Of a DNA stretch of 64,000 nt, positions 54,407 through 63,400 are shown piece by piece. Every line of letters begins with the position of its first letter. Position 1 is the stretch's first letter. This DNA comes from Vicinamibacterales bacterium (lineage in GTDB: Bacteria; Acidobacteriota; Vicinamibacteria; Vicinamibacterales; UBA823): contig DASCOS010000034.1 in the NCBI GenBank assembly GCA_036012125.1, positions 62,001 through 126,000 on the forward strand. Direction: 5' to 3'. A program made the translations under genes and the position numbers. Below the pieces are notes generated by a model. The model was given only the letters and a program-made list of their open reading frames with translations, was not told where the DNA came from and did no database searches.

Positions 54407-57256
54407 TTAGGGCTCGTCGCCAAGCTCAACCACCGGTTCCACTGGTCGTGGTCCACCGTTGAATGTCAACATATGGTCCCTAATCGAACGGATCTGTTGG
54501 TCGGCGTTCCGGTCAAACTGAGGATAAAACGCTTCGGGGTAATCCGGCCAGAAAGCCGGCATACGAGTACCTGGTTGGATACTCTGCGGGTCACGGATCC
54601 AGTCAATGATCCAATCTGCTTGAAGTCGATCCGGTGTCATCCGCAAGTCTGGCGCCAAGTTCTCAGTTGGTTGGTCCGCTGGAATCTCGTCGAGAACGTG
54701 GCATTGCTGACACCTAAGAAGGTCAAACAGTTCGCTGCCAGTTGCCACAGAACCACGCCGAGACGAAACGACCGAGTGCGGCCGAAATTCGCCCAAAGTC
54801 TCTGAGATTGCACCGAAATAGTCCAACGTCTGATTCCAGTGTTCATCTTCGAGATCAAAGGTCGGCATCCGCACATCCAGCCATGGCCTGATCGTAATCG
54901 GCCCTTTGAGGAAAGCGTAAAGCCAATCAGATTGAACCTTGGCACCCTCCGGTGTCAGCAAGGGAGGCGCTAACGAAGGATCGGCAACGAGTGCCTGGTA
55001 ATCACCGCCATCATCTTCAATCTGGTGGCAGGCAACGCAGTTCCGACGGCGAACCAATGCCCGCCCAACCCGCAAACCGTCTTGTCTAGCCGAACCTTGC
55101 ACCAAGGCCGCCGTTGGCTGGACATCACGCTGAAAACTCATAATCGCCGTGGTTAGGAGGTGCACTTCCTCTGGGCTGAATCCGTAATTCGGCATCCGAA
55201 GCTTCTCTAGCGGTTGCAAAACTCGGTTCTGGTCGTAGACCCGTGGGTCCTTCAGCTTATTTTCGAACCATTCAATCTTCGTATGCGGGATATCTACGAA
55301 CGCAAAATCGAGTTGCGTAAGCAATTTGGTGCCCTCTTCAGACAGCTCAATGCCTATCGGCCGCACTTCCTCAAAACCAGCGATGTCATGACAGCTGAAA
55401 CAGCCATAGCGACTGATGACCTGCTCGCCCAACTCAAGCGTTCGTTCCTCGCCCGACATACCCGCTATCGTCGCTTCCGCCTCAGCCGTTGGTACTACCG
55501 CCTTGAGATAATCAAGAAGTACCGAGTCTGCATAAGCTTGGTCGTAGGTCGCTTCCGCCTCTCGCGGTTGCCCACCACCAAGAGTCAGTAGATAGGCCGC
55601 TACGTCGGCGGCTTCCGGATCGGTTAAACGCAGGTTGGGCATGAAAGTCCCTTCACTGTAGTGCTGGGGATTCCGAACCCAATCGAACACCCACTCATAG
55701 CTCGTCTTACTACCGATGTTTTGCAAGGCCTGCCCAAATGTTCGTCGCGGTCCCGCTTCCTCTCGCGTTTCATCACCAGTGACGTGGCAGGCAAGACATC
55801 CGACTGATTCAACAATCACCTGCCCATTGGCACTGTCACCACGGGGTGGAGTCGGAACTGCATACGAATACTCCTCAGAGTTCGCAAACAGGTAAGCAAC
55901 AACGGCATCGATTTCAACTTCGTTTCGTTGAGCATCCTCAGGCGACGAAGTATTCGAGTTGTACCAGACACGTGGCATCCAGGTCGTCGGCTTAACCGCG
56001 CGGGGATCGCGAATCCAGTCAGCCACCCATTCCGGTGTCAGCTTTGACTCAATCTTAGTCAAGCTTGGCCCTGGATTCCTCAGGCCCTCAAAACCACTTG
56101 ACTTGTGACAGGAGTAACATCCCGCCCGCTCATACAAACCGTAAGCTAAATTGAGCACATCAGCCTCAGGAACGTACACCTCTTCGACGTGACACTTTGC
56201 GCAGGAAGCCTCAGCCATGCCCGTAGGTAACATCGGATAGTCCCAAAGATGGGACTCTGCCCAATCGTAGGACTCCTCCCACTCGTGCTCTTGCTGCTCG
56301 TTCACCGGAGTGTGTGACACATCTTGGAAACTAATGGACTGCGGCATGCCTTCATGACAAACAGTGCAGCCTGTTGTCTCAAGCGGATGCGGCGAAGCAC
56401 TGCCGACGTACACGTCGAGATTTGGATGCGTTGTGAAGGGCTGAGGATATTCTTCATAGCCCTCCCGATTGATGGCCAGATGGCACGTCATGCACCGGTC
56501 CATCTTCGGCACCCTTGTAAAATTCAGATCATCAAAAACGTTTGGCGTAATAACCTGCTGCACTCTGATGGTTGGCGCCATAAAGTCAAGAAGTGGCGCG
56601 TTAAGAAAATAGTCATCTACCAAGCTCGGTGCCAAGTCGACCAAGCGCTGCTCCAACCGAGAAGTCTCTGTTGTCAGAGCCCGAATCTGGTCATCAAGAT
56701 CAGTAACACCCTGCTGCACTTCAGCAATCTGGCTTCTCAAACCGTCTCGCTCAGCGGTTAACTGTTCAACTACAAGCCCGAGTTCGAGCCACTCACCGTA
56801 CTGCGCCTCGATTTCCGCCTCTCTGGCGACATAGCTTTCAGGGTCGCCCTCACGGCGGCCAACCTCGAAAGTGTACTTATCTACATCGTAAGTCGCCTTC
56901 GCGAACTGTGCCCTCTGGGTCGCAAGCGTCAATCGCGCATCAAGGTCAGCCAATTCATCTTCAAGAGGCGCAATTTGTCCTTCTTGAGTAGCGAGCTCCT
57001 CCTCCGCCCTGGCTCGGTCAGCTTGCAACTGTTCCAAGACTGTTGAATCGATATCGGCATTTGCCGCCTCGAGGCCGAGTCGCGTTACTTCAGTCTCGAG
57101 CTGAACGAACCGTCGCTGATAGTTCTTCCACTCACGGTCGTAGTCATCCCAGACCATCCATAAGACTGAGACAAAAAGAAAGATGCTTGACGCCGCAAAA
57201 ACGACGTTCAGGAGGTCGATGTTGTAGGCGTGCCCAACGGTCCGCTTGTCAGCCAT
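54407..57256 (-). CDS. Octahaem cytochrome c with coiled coil, bc-complex subunit
   Basis: Membrane-anchored c-type cytochrome of 949 aa. A single N-terminal helix (residues 18-36) with no cleavable signal is followed by a long coiled coil (about 45-205). Eight CxxCH haem sites lie at residues 255, 297, 352, 380, 487, 619, 740 and 849; MPR, MPN and MPT motifs after several of them offer distal Met ligands. The three last domains look like repeated class-I cytochrome c modules, each ending in a WV/WIxDP...MP pattern. Last gene of the bc operon; it should take electrons from the Rieske/cytochrome b core. Confidence 0.9.
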   Translation of the reverse strand: MADKRTVGHAYNIDLLNVVFAASSIFLFVSVLWMVWDDYDREWKNYQRRFVQLETEVTRLGLEAANADIDSTVLEQLQADRARAEEELATQEGQIAPLEDELADLDARLTLATQRAQFAKATYDVDKYTFEVGRREGDPESYVAREAEIEAQYGEWLELGLVVEQLTAERDGLRSQIAEVQQGVTDLDDQIRALTTETSRLEQRLVDLAPSLVDDYFLNAPLLDFMAPTIRVQQVITPNVFDDLNFTRVPKMDRCMTCHLAINREGYEEYPQPFTTHPNLDVYVGSASPHPLETTGCTVCHEGMPQSISFQDVSHTPVNEQQEHEWEESYDWAESHLWDYPMLPTGMAEASCAKCHVEEVYVPEADVLNLAYGLYERAGCYSCHKSSGFEGLRNPGPSLTKIESKLTPEWVADWIRDPRAVKPTTWMPRVWYNSNTSSPEDAQRNEVEIDAVVAYLFANSEEYSYAVPTPPRGDSANGQVIVESVGCLACHVTGDETREEAGPRRTFGQALQNIGSKTSYEWVFDWVRNPQHYSEGTFMPNLRLTDPEAADVAAYLLTLGGGQPREAEATYDQAYADSVLLDYLKAVVPTAEAEATIAGMSGEERTLELGEQVISRYGCFSCHDIAGFEEVRPIGIELSEEGTKLLTQLDFAFVDIPHTKIEWFENKLKDPRVYDQNRVLQPLEKLRMPNYGFSPEEVHLLTTAIMSFQRDVQPTAALVQGSARQDGLRVGRALVRRRNCVACHQIEDDGGDYQALVADPSLAPPLLTPEGAKVQSDWLYAFLKGPITIRPWLDVRMPTFDLEDEHWNQTLDYFGAISETLGEFRPHSVVSSRRGSVATGSELFDLLRCQQCHVLDEIPADQPTENLAPDLRMTPDRLQADWIIDWIRDPQSIQPGTRMPAFWPDYPEAFYPQFDRNADQQIRSIRDHMLTFNGGPRPVEPVVELGDEP

Positions 57257-57268
57257 ATCCGTGGTCGA

Positions 57269-58345
57269 TCAAATATTGAAGAAGAATTCCGGAATCGCAA
57301 CGACGTATTTGAGATTGAACAGCCAGCGAGCTAGCATCTTCACCGGCAGCGAAAGCATCATCAGAAAGAGAAAAATCCCCACGTAGTAACGGGCTGGTCC
57401 AAGTTTTTCGTAATAACCCTTGAGGAAACTCTTAGCCAAGAGCAACGGCAACACGAAGACATAGATCAGAGTGAGAAGGATCCCAAAAAACTCACGAATA
57501 AACCATTGTGAGGGCAAACCCACTCCAAGACCACGCAACCAGATGTACTCAGACAAATTCACATTCGTGAGCGCCTCAAGCTTATGAATGTCCCAGTATT
57601 CGAACGGACCAAAAAAATTCCAATTCGGACCACGTAGGAACGTGCCTAGCACTATGAGTGACGACCACAATACGACAAAGCCAAATAAAAAGATTGAAAT
57701 CTCCACCTTGCGTTCCTTAAAGGTGTAGTAACCATTCCCTTTGGGGTTCGTATCGATATACGGAATCGCCATCAAACCCACAATGATCAGCGTAGGCAAG
57801 ACGACACCGGCCAGCCAAGGATCAAAATAGACCAGCATTTCTTGCAAACCCAAAAAGTACCAAGGGGCTTTCGACGGATTCGGCGTTGCAGCGCTGTTGG
57901 CCGGCTGCTCCAGTGGGGCTTCCAGTAGAATTGACCAAACGATCAGGACCACGGAGCACAGAATGAGACAAATCAACTCCGTGTAAACTAAATCTGGCCA
58001 GACCCAGACACGCCCCTCCTCGACCTTTTCAACGACCGGCTCACCCTTGTCGAGCCTCTCGTCGTTTAGCACCGCTTGGCGCATCGAGTACCAAGTGAAG
58101 AACAGTAAACAAAAAATTAGACCGACAATGGGAACGTTGTCTGGCTTTCCGATGATCAACCGGAAGTTTTCATCGAACAGGCCCAGCCCGAAAAACAGTA
58201 CGAGAAAGATCTGCAACCCATAGCCGACGCGCGGTTTCACAAACACGTCACGACGCCACACTGCGAAAATAAACGCGCTCAATGTCAACAAAAAGAAGAC
58301 ACGCGGGTCGGCGAAGAAATTGAAAAATCCCTTGATCGCATCCAT
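57269..58345 (-). CDS. Cytochrome b C-terminal (subunit IV-like) protein
   Basis: Membrane subunit of 358 aa with about nine helices. The second half matches the C-terminal part of cytochrome b / b6f subunit IV: APWYFLGLQEMLVYFDPW holds the quinol-oxidation-site motif, usually PEWY; the Glu is replaced by Ala here. About 130 extra N-terminal residues with four helices precede it. Lies 16 bases after the cytochrome b gene and 12 before the octahaem cytochrome. Confidence 0.9.
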   Translation of the reverse strand: MDAIKGFFNFFADPRVFFLLTLSAFIFAVWRRDVFVKPRVGYGLQIFLVLFFGLGLFDENFRLIIGKPDNVPIVGLIFCLLFFTWYSMRQAVLNDERLDKGEPVVEKVEEGRVWVWPDLVYTELICLILCSVVLIVWSILLEAPLEQPANSAATPNPSKAPWYFLGLQEMLVYFDPWLAGVVLPTLIIVGLMAIPYIDTNPKGNGYYTFKERKVEISIFLFGFVVLWSSLIVLGTFLRGPNWNFFGPFEYWDIHKLEALTNVNLSEYIWLRGLGVGLPSQWFIREFFGILLTLIYVFVLPLLLAKSFLKGYYEKLGPARYYVGIFLFLMMLSLPVKMLARWLFNLKYVVAIPEFFFNI

Positions 58346-58360
58346 AATTCGAACCGCCTT

Positions 58361-59176
58361 CTACGCCGGGCCGGAAATACCGCCGTCCTTCCTGACACGC
58401 CAAAAATGTACGGCCATGAGCACTGCAATCGCAAGCGGCAAACCGACGCAGTGCAGCACGTAGAATCGAAGTAACGCCCCTTCACCAACAAAGGTTCCAC
58501 CTAGTAGAGCAAACCGAGCGTCGTCGGCAGCGTGAATAAGTCTCACATCGCCCAGCATCAACAATGCTGACCCCGGACCTTCAGCACCCATGAAAGGGGT
58601 CGCCCGCGCCATGTTTGAACCGACCGTGATCGCCCATATCGCGAGCTGATCCCAAGGCAGGAGGTAGCCCGTGAACGAGAGGAGGAGCGTTAGCACCAAC
58701 ATGATTACGCCAACATTCCAGTTGAACTCCCGTGGCGGCTTGTAGGACCCAGTCATGAACACTCGAAACATATGCAACCAAACCGTGACAACCATCGCGT
58801 GTCCACCCCAACGATGCATTTCGCGCATGATTCCAAGCGGCACGTGCTCGCGCAAGCCAACGATGTCGGTGTAGGCGTATTCCAACGTTGGACGGTAGTA
58901 GAACATCAGCAGCACGCCTGTAAACGTCAGTGACAAAAAAAGGAAAAAGCTGAGGCCGCCCATGCACCACGTGTAGCGCAGGCGCACTCCAGACTTACGA
59001 AGTCTGACTGGATGCAGGTGCAGGAAGACGTTAGACAACACGACTAATACACGATTCCGATCCGTGATCGGTGCGTTGTGCCGAAAAACCGACTTCCATA
59101 CCTGGGTTTCGGTCAGCCAATTCCACGAACGCTCTAGGGCGCCCTCTTTAGGAGTAACGATCTTTGTGTCAGCCAT
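58361..59176 (-). CDS. Cytochrome b6-like subunit
   Basis: Cytochrome b of 271 aa, four membrane helices of the b6 type, that carries two b haems for quinol oxidation. Haem ligand His pairs are His121/His135 ([15 protein letters not shown]) and His242/His257 ([17 protein letters not shown]), with the 14/15-residue spacings of b6. Cys71 in WCMGGLSFF aligns with b6 Cys35, the covalent haem c_i ligand. [13 protein letters not shown] is also b6-like. Second to third gene in the bc operon. Confidence 0.95.
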   Translation of the reverse strand: MADTKIVTPKEGALERSWNWLTETQVWKSVFRHNAPITDRNRVLVVLSNVFLHLHPVRLRKSGVRLRYTWCMGGLSFFLFLSLTFTGVLLMFYYRPTLEYAYTDIVGLREHVPLGIMREMHRWGGHAMVVTVWLHMFRVFMTGSYKPPREFNWNVGVIMLVLTLLLSFTGYLLPWDQLAIWAITVGSNMARATPFMGAEGPGSALLMLGDVRLIHAADDARFALLGGTFVGEGALLRFYVLHCVGLPLAIAVLMAVHFWRVRKDGGISGPA

Positions 59177-59234
59177 AACAACTCATCAACACGATTGCCG
59201 AATGATACTCAACCAATTGGCCCAATCCACTGAT

Positions 59235-59903
59235 TTAGAGCCTTAGAAATGATTCAGGGTCTGCCCACTGCCCCAACTCAAACTGAAATTTTCTCGCCTT
59301 ATCGACCAAAATTTGACCATCCTCAGCCAGTACGATTCTCGCCCGCTCCAGTGGACGCGGCGCCGGACCTTCAAAGTTGACGCCCGTCGGTCGAAAGCCA
59401 CTCCCGTGACAGGGACACTTAAACTTCAACTCAGCCGATAGCCAGTTGGGAGTGCAACCGAGATGCGTGCAAGCGGTGAGCAGGGCATAGAATCCAGCAG
59501 CCTCCTGGACGATATCGCTCGGAGTACGCACGATCCAGATTCCAAAGCGGTCTTTCCACCGCTCATCGACACCTGGCGCGTACTCGTCGGGAAAGCCAAT
59601 CTTGAATTGCTGCGGTGGCTCGTTAAGGACGTTTGGAAACATAAACCGTCCAGTCGCTGCCAGCGCCGTAGCCGAAGCCGCTGTAAAGGATCCCCATGCT
59701 AAGCCTAGCCAAGACCGACGGGATAGAAGTGGTGAAGTGTCATCAACGACTTTTTTCTTCTTCGCCGGCGGCCGACGTGGCGCAGCAGCCACAGAAGTCG
59801 TCTTGCCTGCCAAGTTGGGCGGAACGGCCGGTTGTACCGGTTTTGCGGGCGGACCCTTCGAGGCCGGAGCGCCCTCTACTGGAGCGTTTGGTTCGTCAGC
59901 CAT
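59235..59903 (-). CDS. Rieske 2Fe-2S protein
   Basis: Rieske subunit of 222 aa. The cluster is bound by Cys145, His147, Cys150 (CTHLGC) and Cys163, Cys165, His166 (CPCHGSGF; Cys150 and Cys165 form the disulfide). A long Ala/Pro/Lys-rich cytosolic tail (residues 1-55) precedes SRRSWLGLAWG, a twin-arginine signal-anchor. In the membrane it passes electrons from cytochrome b6 to the cytochrome c. Confidence 0.95.
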   Translation of the reverse strand: MADEPNAPVEGAPASKGPPAKPVQPAVPPNLAGKTTSVAAAPRRPPAKKKKVVDDTSPLLSRRSWLGLAWGSFTAASATALAATGRFMFPNVLNEPPQQFKIGFPDEYAPGVDERWKDRFGIWIVRTPSDIVQEAAGFYALLTACTHLGCTPNWLSAELKFKCPCHGSGFRPTGVNFEGPAPRPLERARIVLAEDGQILVDKARKFQFELGQWADPESFLRL

Positions 59904-59963
59904 TTAATCTCATCTACTCCGTGTGCTCGTCTCTCACGAGCTGTTGTTTTTCTACCCTGCACC

Positions 59964-60902
59964 TCAGCGACGTACACGCCCCTCAGGCCTGTCATCAGCT
60001 GCATCAAACACTGCAAGCGCTTCAATCGCCGCCTGACGGACACGAAGACTCTCGTCTTGACGACTCAACTGGAGGACCGAATCACGAAACGAGTTAGCAT
60101 TAAGAGCTGCGATCGCATTCAATCCGGTGATCATAACCTCACCAACGCGGTCGACCTCATCACTACCGACACCCATAGTAGGCTCCGCCACTCGTTCGAC
60201 GTACTCGCGGTCCAACATCCGACCCAATATCCCAACACCCTGAGTATTGCCGTGCCTCGCCAGTGCCACGGCAGCATTCCACTGAACATCTGGCACAGAA
60301 TCGTTCAGTGCGGTACGCAAGGTGGAAATCTGTTCATCACCCGGTAACGCGCCAAGTGCATAAACTGTCATCTTCCGAATACCGGCATCATCAGACGCGT
60401 ACATCCCAGCCAGTTCCGGTATGACGCTAGAGTCACCTAGTGACCCGAGCGCCCAAATCACACTAATCCTGGTCTCGGTCTCAGGATCATCGAGTGCGTC
60501 GACGAGACTTGCACCGGCATCCTCAGGCGGCTGTGTCAATTGACCAACGGCCATGGCTAGATAGCGTCGCACCCGTGGGTCATCATTCTCCGACTCAACA
60601 AAAGCGCTGACTAAGGCTGGACCCAGTGTTGGCTCCGAGGCCTGGACTTCTGGATCAGCCATGAGACGCGACAATTCAAAGGCCGCAGGCCATCGCCGTT
60701 CCCGACCACCGACACGGATATCACTCAAGTACTCTTGGGGAGTTCGCTCATCGTTGAGCAGCCAACGAAACCCGCCATAAACCAAGATGACCGCAACAAC
60801 GACTGCTAAAGGAATAAGAAAGAACTGCACAGCCAGCGCCGGCACCGATCGCCCTTCCGAAACCTGACCGTCTCGTTCCTCGAGTTTGTCCATTTTCCTC
60901 AT
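59964..60902 (-). CDS. Membrane-anchored HEAT-repeat protein
   Basis: Protein of 312 aa: a cytosolic N-tail, one membrane helix (FFLIPLAVVVAVILVYGGF, about residues 28-46), then five to six HEAT/PBS-lyase-type repeats, for example PETETRISVIWALGSLG, DAGIRKMTVYALGAL and VPDVQWNAAVALARHG, continuing to the C-terminus. It is the first gene of the bc operon and very probably a bc-complex assembly or scaffold subunit, since HEAT-repeat proteins of this type repeatedly accompany such Rieske/cytochrome b gene clusters. Confidence 0.8.
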   Translation of the reverse strand: MRKMDKLEERDGQVSEGRSVPALAVQFFLIPLAVVVAVILVYGGFRWLLNDERTPQEYLSDIRVGGRERRWPAAFELSRLMADPEVQASEPTLGPALVSAFVESENDDPRVRRYLAMAVGQLTQPPEDAGASLVDALDDPETETRISVIWALGSLGDSSVIPELAGMYASDDAGIRKMTVYALGALPGDEQISTLRTALNDSVPDVQWNAAVALARHGNTQGVGILGRMLDREYVERVAEPTMGVGSDEVDRVGEVMITGLNAIAALNANSFRDSVLQLSRQDESLRVRQAAIEALAVFDAADDRPEGRVRR

Positions 60903-60981
60903 CGGTGTGCCGGTTTCGCAGAATTTCGATCGTGAATTTTAGCGCAAGGTAGAATTTCGGTCAAAAAAGTGCCACGGCACC

Positions 60982-61536
60982 TCATATACGAGGCAGCGTA
61001 ACCTCCCGCTGAGTTTGGTATTTCCCCTTCTTATCGGCATATGAAGTTTGGCATTCCTCATCGCTCTGAAAAAATAGCACTTGGGCAATTCCTTCGTTTG
61101 CATAGATCTTCGCAGGTAGTGGAGTGGTGTTCGAAATCTCTAAAGTGGCTGTCCCTTCCCACTCAGGCTCAAATGGTGTGACATTCACGATAATGCCGCA
61201 ACGGGCATAGGTCGACTTGCCCAGACATACTGTCAGAACATCCCGAGGAATACGGAAATACTCCACCGTTCGGGCGAGCGCAAACGAGTTTGGTGGCACG
61301 ATGCATTCCGGTCCTTTGAAGTCGATGAACGAACGTGGGTCGAATGCTTTCGGATCGATAAGAGTGTTATTAATGTTAGTGAAGATCTTGAATTCGTCAG
61401 CGACCCGAATGTCATACCCATAGGACGATAGCCCGTACGAAATCACCCCGCTCCGTACTTGGGTATCGACAAACGGCTCGATCATCTTACAATCTCGCGC
61501 CATCCGGGTGATCCAACTGTCTGCTTTGATAGTCAT
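60982..61536 (-). CDS. dcd: dCTP deaminase
   Basis: Converts dCTP to dUTP in thymidylate supply (or directly to dUMP in bifunctional members). The 184 aa protein shows [29 protein letters not shown] and [23 protein letters not shown], with the conserved Glu, and ends [13 protein letters not shown] as the Dcd family does. Lies 20 bases after the DUF2905 gene. Confidence 0.95.
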   Translation of the reverse strand: MTIKADSWITRMARDCKMIEPFVDTQVRSGVISYGLSSYGYDIRVADEFKIFTNINNTLIDPKAFDPRSFIDFKGPECIVPPNSFALARTVEYFRIPRDVLTVCLGKSTYARCGIIVNVTPFEPEWEGTATLEISNTTPLPAKIYANEGIAQVLFFQSDEECQTSYADKKGKYQTQREVTLPRI

Positions 61537-61555
61537 AAAAATCGAGCTCCCACGC

Positions 61556-61750
61556 TTAGCGTCGCATGATGGCGAAAAATAGGGTCGCCAAGAGACTCAC
61601 CGCGATCGAGGTGACAATCGGAACATAAACCGTGACATTGCCACGCCGAAACACCAGGTCACCAGGCAACCGTCCTAGCGGTAACCCAAGCATCATCAAC
61701 CCACCAAGCGCTGTAACCATGAGACCGATGATCACCAACGCTTTGCCCAC
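61556..61750 (-). CDS. DUF2905 family small membrane protein
   Basis: A 64 aa protein with two hydrophobic segments ([18 protein letters not shown] and [18 protein letters not shown]) joined by [14 protein letters not shown], the family's conserved turn. Function unknown. It is 5 bases after ndk and 20 before dcd, in the same transcript. Confidence 0.85.
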   Translation of the reverse strand: MGKALVIIGLMVTALGGLMMLGLPLGRLPGDLVFRRGNVTVYVPIVTSIAVSLLATLFFAIMRR

Positions 61751-61755
61751 ACTCG

Positions 61756-62184
61756 CTACCCTTCAACAGAATCGCCGTACTCTAAGTCGGAGAAAAAGTA
61801 GTCAACCTCGAACACTGCAGTGTCCACAGCGTCGGAACCGTGCGTGGCGTTGTGTTCAATCGAGCTACCAAAGTCACGACGAATACTTCCAGCCTCGGCT
61901 TTTGCTGGGTCGGTCGCACCCATTAACGCCCGCCATTTTCTAATCGCATCCGACGCCTCGAGTACCAGCACCACCGCCGGCCCAGAAGACATAAATGTGA
62001 CCAAGCTATCGAAGAACGGTTTCGTGCGATGGACTGCGTAAAAACCTTCCGCATCATGACGTGACAGATTAACAAGGCGAATCCCGCGCAACGTGAAGCC
62101 AGCCAACTCAATCCGTTGTAATATGGCGCCTACCTGTCGGGTCGCCACTGCATCAGGCTTAATAATCGCCAACGTGCGTTCCAT
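61756..62184 (-). CDS. ndk: Nucleoside-diphosphate kinase
   Basis: Transfers the gamma-phosphate between nucleotides. The 142 aa protein has MERTLAIIKPDAV at the start, FTLRGIRLVNLS and NATHGSDAVD with active-site His115. Near-standard length. First gene of the ndk-DUF2905-dcd group, downstream of the korB terminator. Confidence 0.97.
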   Translation of the reverse strand: MERTLAIIKPDAVATRQVGAILQRIELAGFTLRGIRLVNLSRHDAEGFYAVHRTKPFFDSLVTFMSSGPAVVLVLEASDAIRKWRALMGATDPAKAEAGSIRRDFGSSIEHNATHGSDAVDTAVFEVDYFFSDLEYGDSVEG

Positions 62185-62234
62185 GGGCGCTGATTATACC
62201 TTTCCCCTGAAATGTGTTTGGACGACACCGCACC

Positions 62235-62261
62235 GAAAAAAGGCCACGCAACGCGCGGCCT
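62235..62261 (-). terminator. Intrinsic terminator after korB
   Basis: On the minus strand, AGGCCGCG (62254-62261) pairs with CGTGGCCT (62241-62248), one G-U pair, loop of five, followed by a T-run (A-tract 62235-62241). Lies 45 bases after the korB stop and before ndk. Confidence 0.85.
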
Positions 62262-62305
62262 CGAACCCAGTCACAAACTCCTACGCTTTCATTGAGCAGC
62301 CGTAA

Positions 62306-63349
62306 TCAGCGAAGCTCCTGCAAGATTCTTTCAAACGCAGCTTTCGACGGCCTAACACGCTCAAGAGGCAGCGTCGCCAACGGTTCCTCAACAAGATTAA
62401 GCACCTCAATGAAGTCTTCCTTGTCAGGTTCTACATAAATCACACCGGTTGCGAATTCTGCTCGGCGGCTAGTCTCGTGAAGCACCCGCACCGCTTCGAG
62501 ACGGTCTGTCGGATCATATTCCGACTCAAGCTTCTTAAGAATCAACTGTGACCCATCGTGCATCGTAACTGCGTGAGTCGTTCCTGGCTCATATTCGACA
62601 GCAATCTCCTGAAAGTGTGGAATGAAGTCGATTTCACCGAGCGGTTCGTCGTGATCACGAGCGTAGGCGTAACTCTTGGTTGATCCGACGTGATCATTGA
62701 AGGTCACACACGGCGAGATGACATCCACCATCGCCGTTCCACGATGACTGAGCGCAGCCTTCAGCACGGCCGTAAGTTGCTTCTTATCGCCCGCAAAAGA
62801 CCTGGCAACGAAAGACGCACCCATCTCAACGGCCAGCGCACAGGTATCGATCGGTGGCAGATCATTGACGACACCGGTTTTCGCCTTCGAGCCAAGGTCA
62901 GCCGTCGGTGAAAACTGCCCCTTCGTTAAACCATAACAGCCATTGTCCTCAATGATGTAGACGATGGGTAGGTTGCGGCGCATAAGGTGCACAAACTGGC
63001 CGATACCAATCGCTCCTGTGTCGCCATCGCCACTCGTACCAATCGCTATCAACTGCTTATTCGCGAGGACCGCACCAGTTCCGAGCGAAGGCATACGCCC
63101 ATGAACACCATTGAATCCATGCGCCCCGCCGAGAAAGTAGGCTGGACTCTTACTCGAGCAACCAATCCCCGACAGCTTGATCACCCGACTCGGCTCAACA
63201 CCCATCTCGAAACACGCATCAACGATTCGCTCTGAAATAGCATTGTGACCACAGCCGGCGCACAAGGTCGTTTTGTCTCCTCGATACGGTTGCAATTCAA
63301 GGCCAATCCGATTGACCTTCTTTCCTAGTGAAGATGCGATTTTGCTCAT
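62306..63349 (-). CDS. korB: 2-oxoacid:ferredoxin oxidoreductase, beta subunit
   Basis: Thiamine-dependent subunit of 2-oxoglutarate (or pyruvate-type) ferredoxin oxidoreductase, 347 aa. CAGCGHNAISE and LSGIGCSSKSPAYF are cluster/TPP-binding motifs of the Kor family; GTSGDGDTGAIGIGQFVHLMRRN is the TPP motif with GDGD, and IIEDNGCYGLTKGQFSPTAD the phosphate end. ATG at 63349 chosen with an AGG just upstream. Follows korA by 51 bases. Confidence 0.93.
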   Translation of the reverse strand: MSKIASSLGKKVNRIGLELQPYRGDKTTLCAGCGHNAISERIVDACFEMGVEPSRVIKLSGIGCSSKSPAYFLGGAHGFNGVHGRMPSLGTGAVLANKQLIAIGTSGDGDTGAIGIGQFVHLMRRNLPIVYIIEDNGCYGLTKGQFSPTADLGSKAKTGVVNDLPPIDTCALAVEMGASFVARSFAGDKKQLTAVLKAALSHRGTAMVDVISPCVTFNDHVGSTKSYAYARDHDEPLGEIDFIPHFQEIAVEYEPGTTHAVTMHDGSQLILKKLESEYDPTDRLEAVRVLHETSRRAEFATGVIYVEPDKEDFIEVLNLVEEPLATLPLERVRPSKAAFERILQELR

Positions 63350-63400
63350 TGGACCTAGTAAGTTCCCCACTCTCTCTAATCGGTCTGTTGATTTATTACT

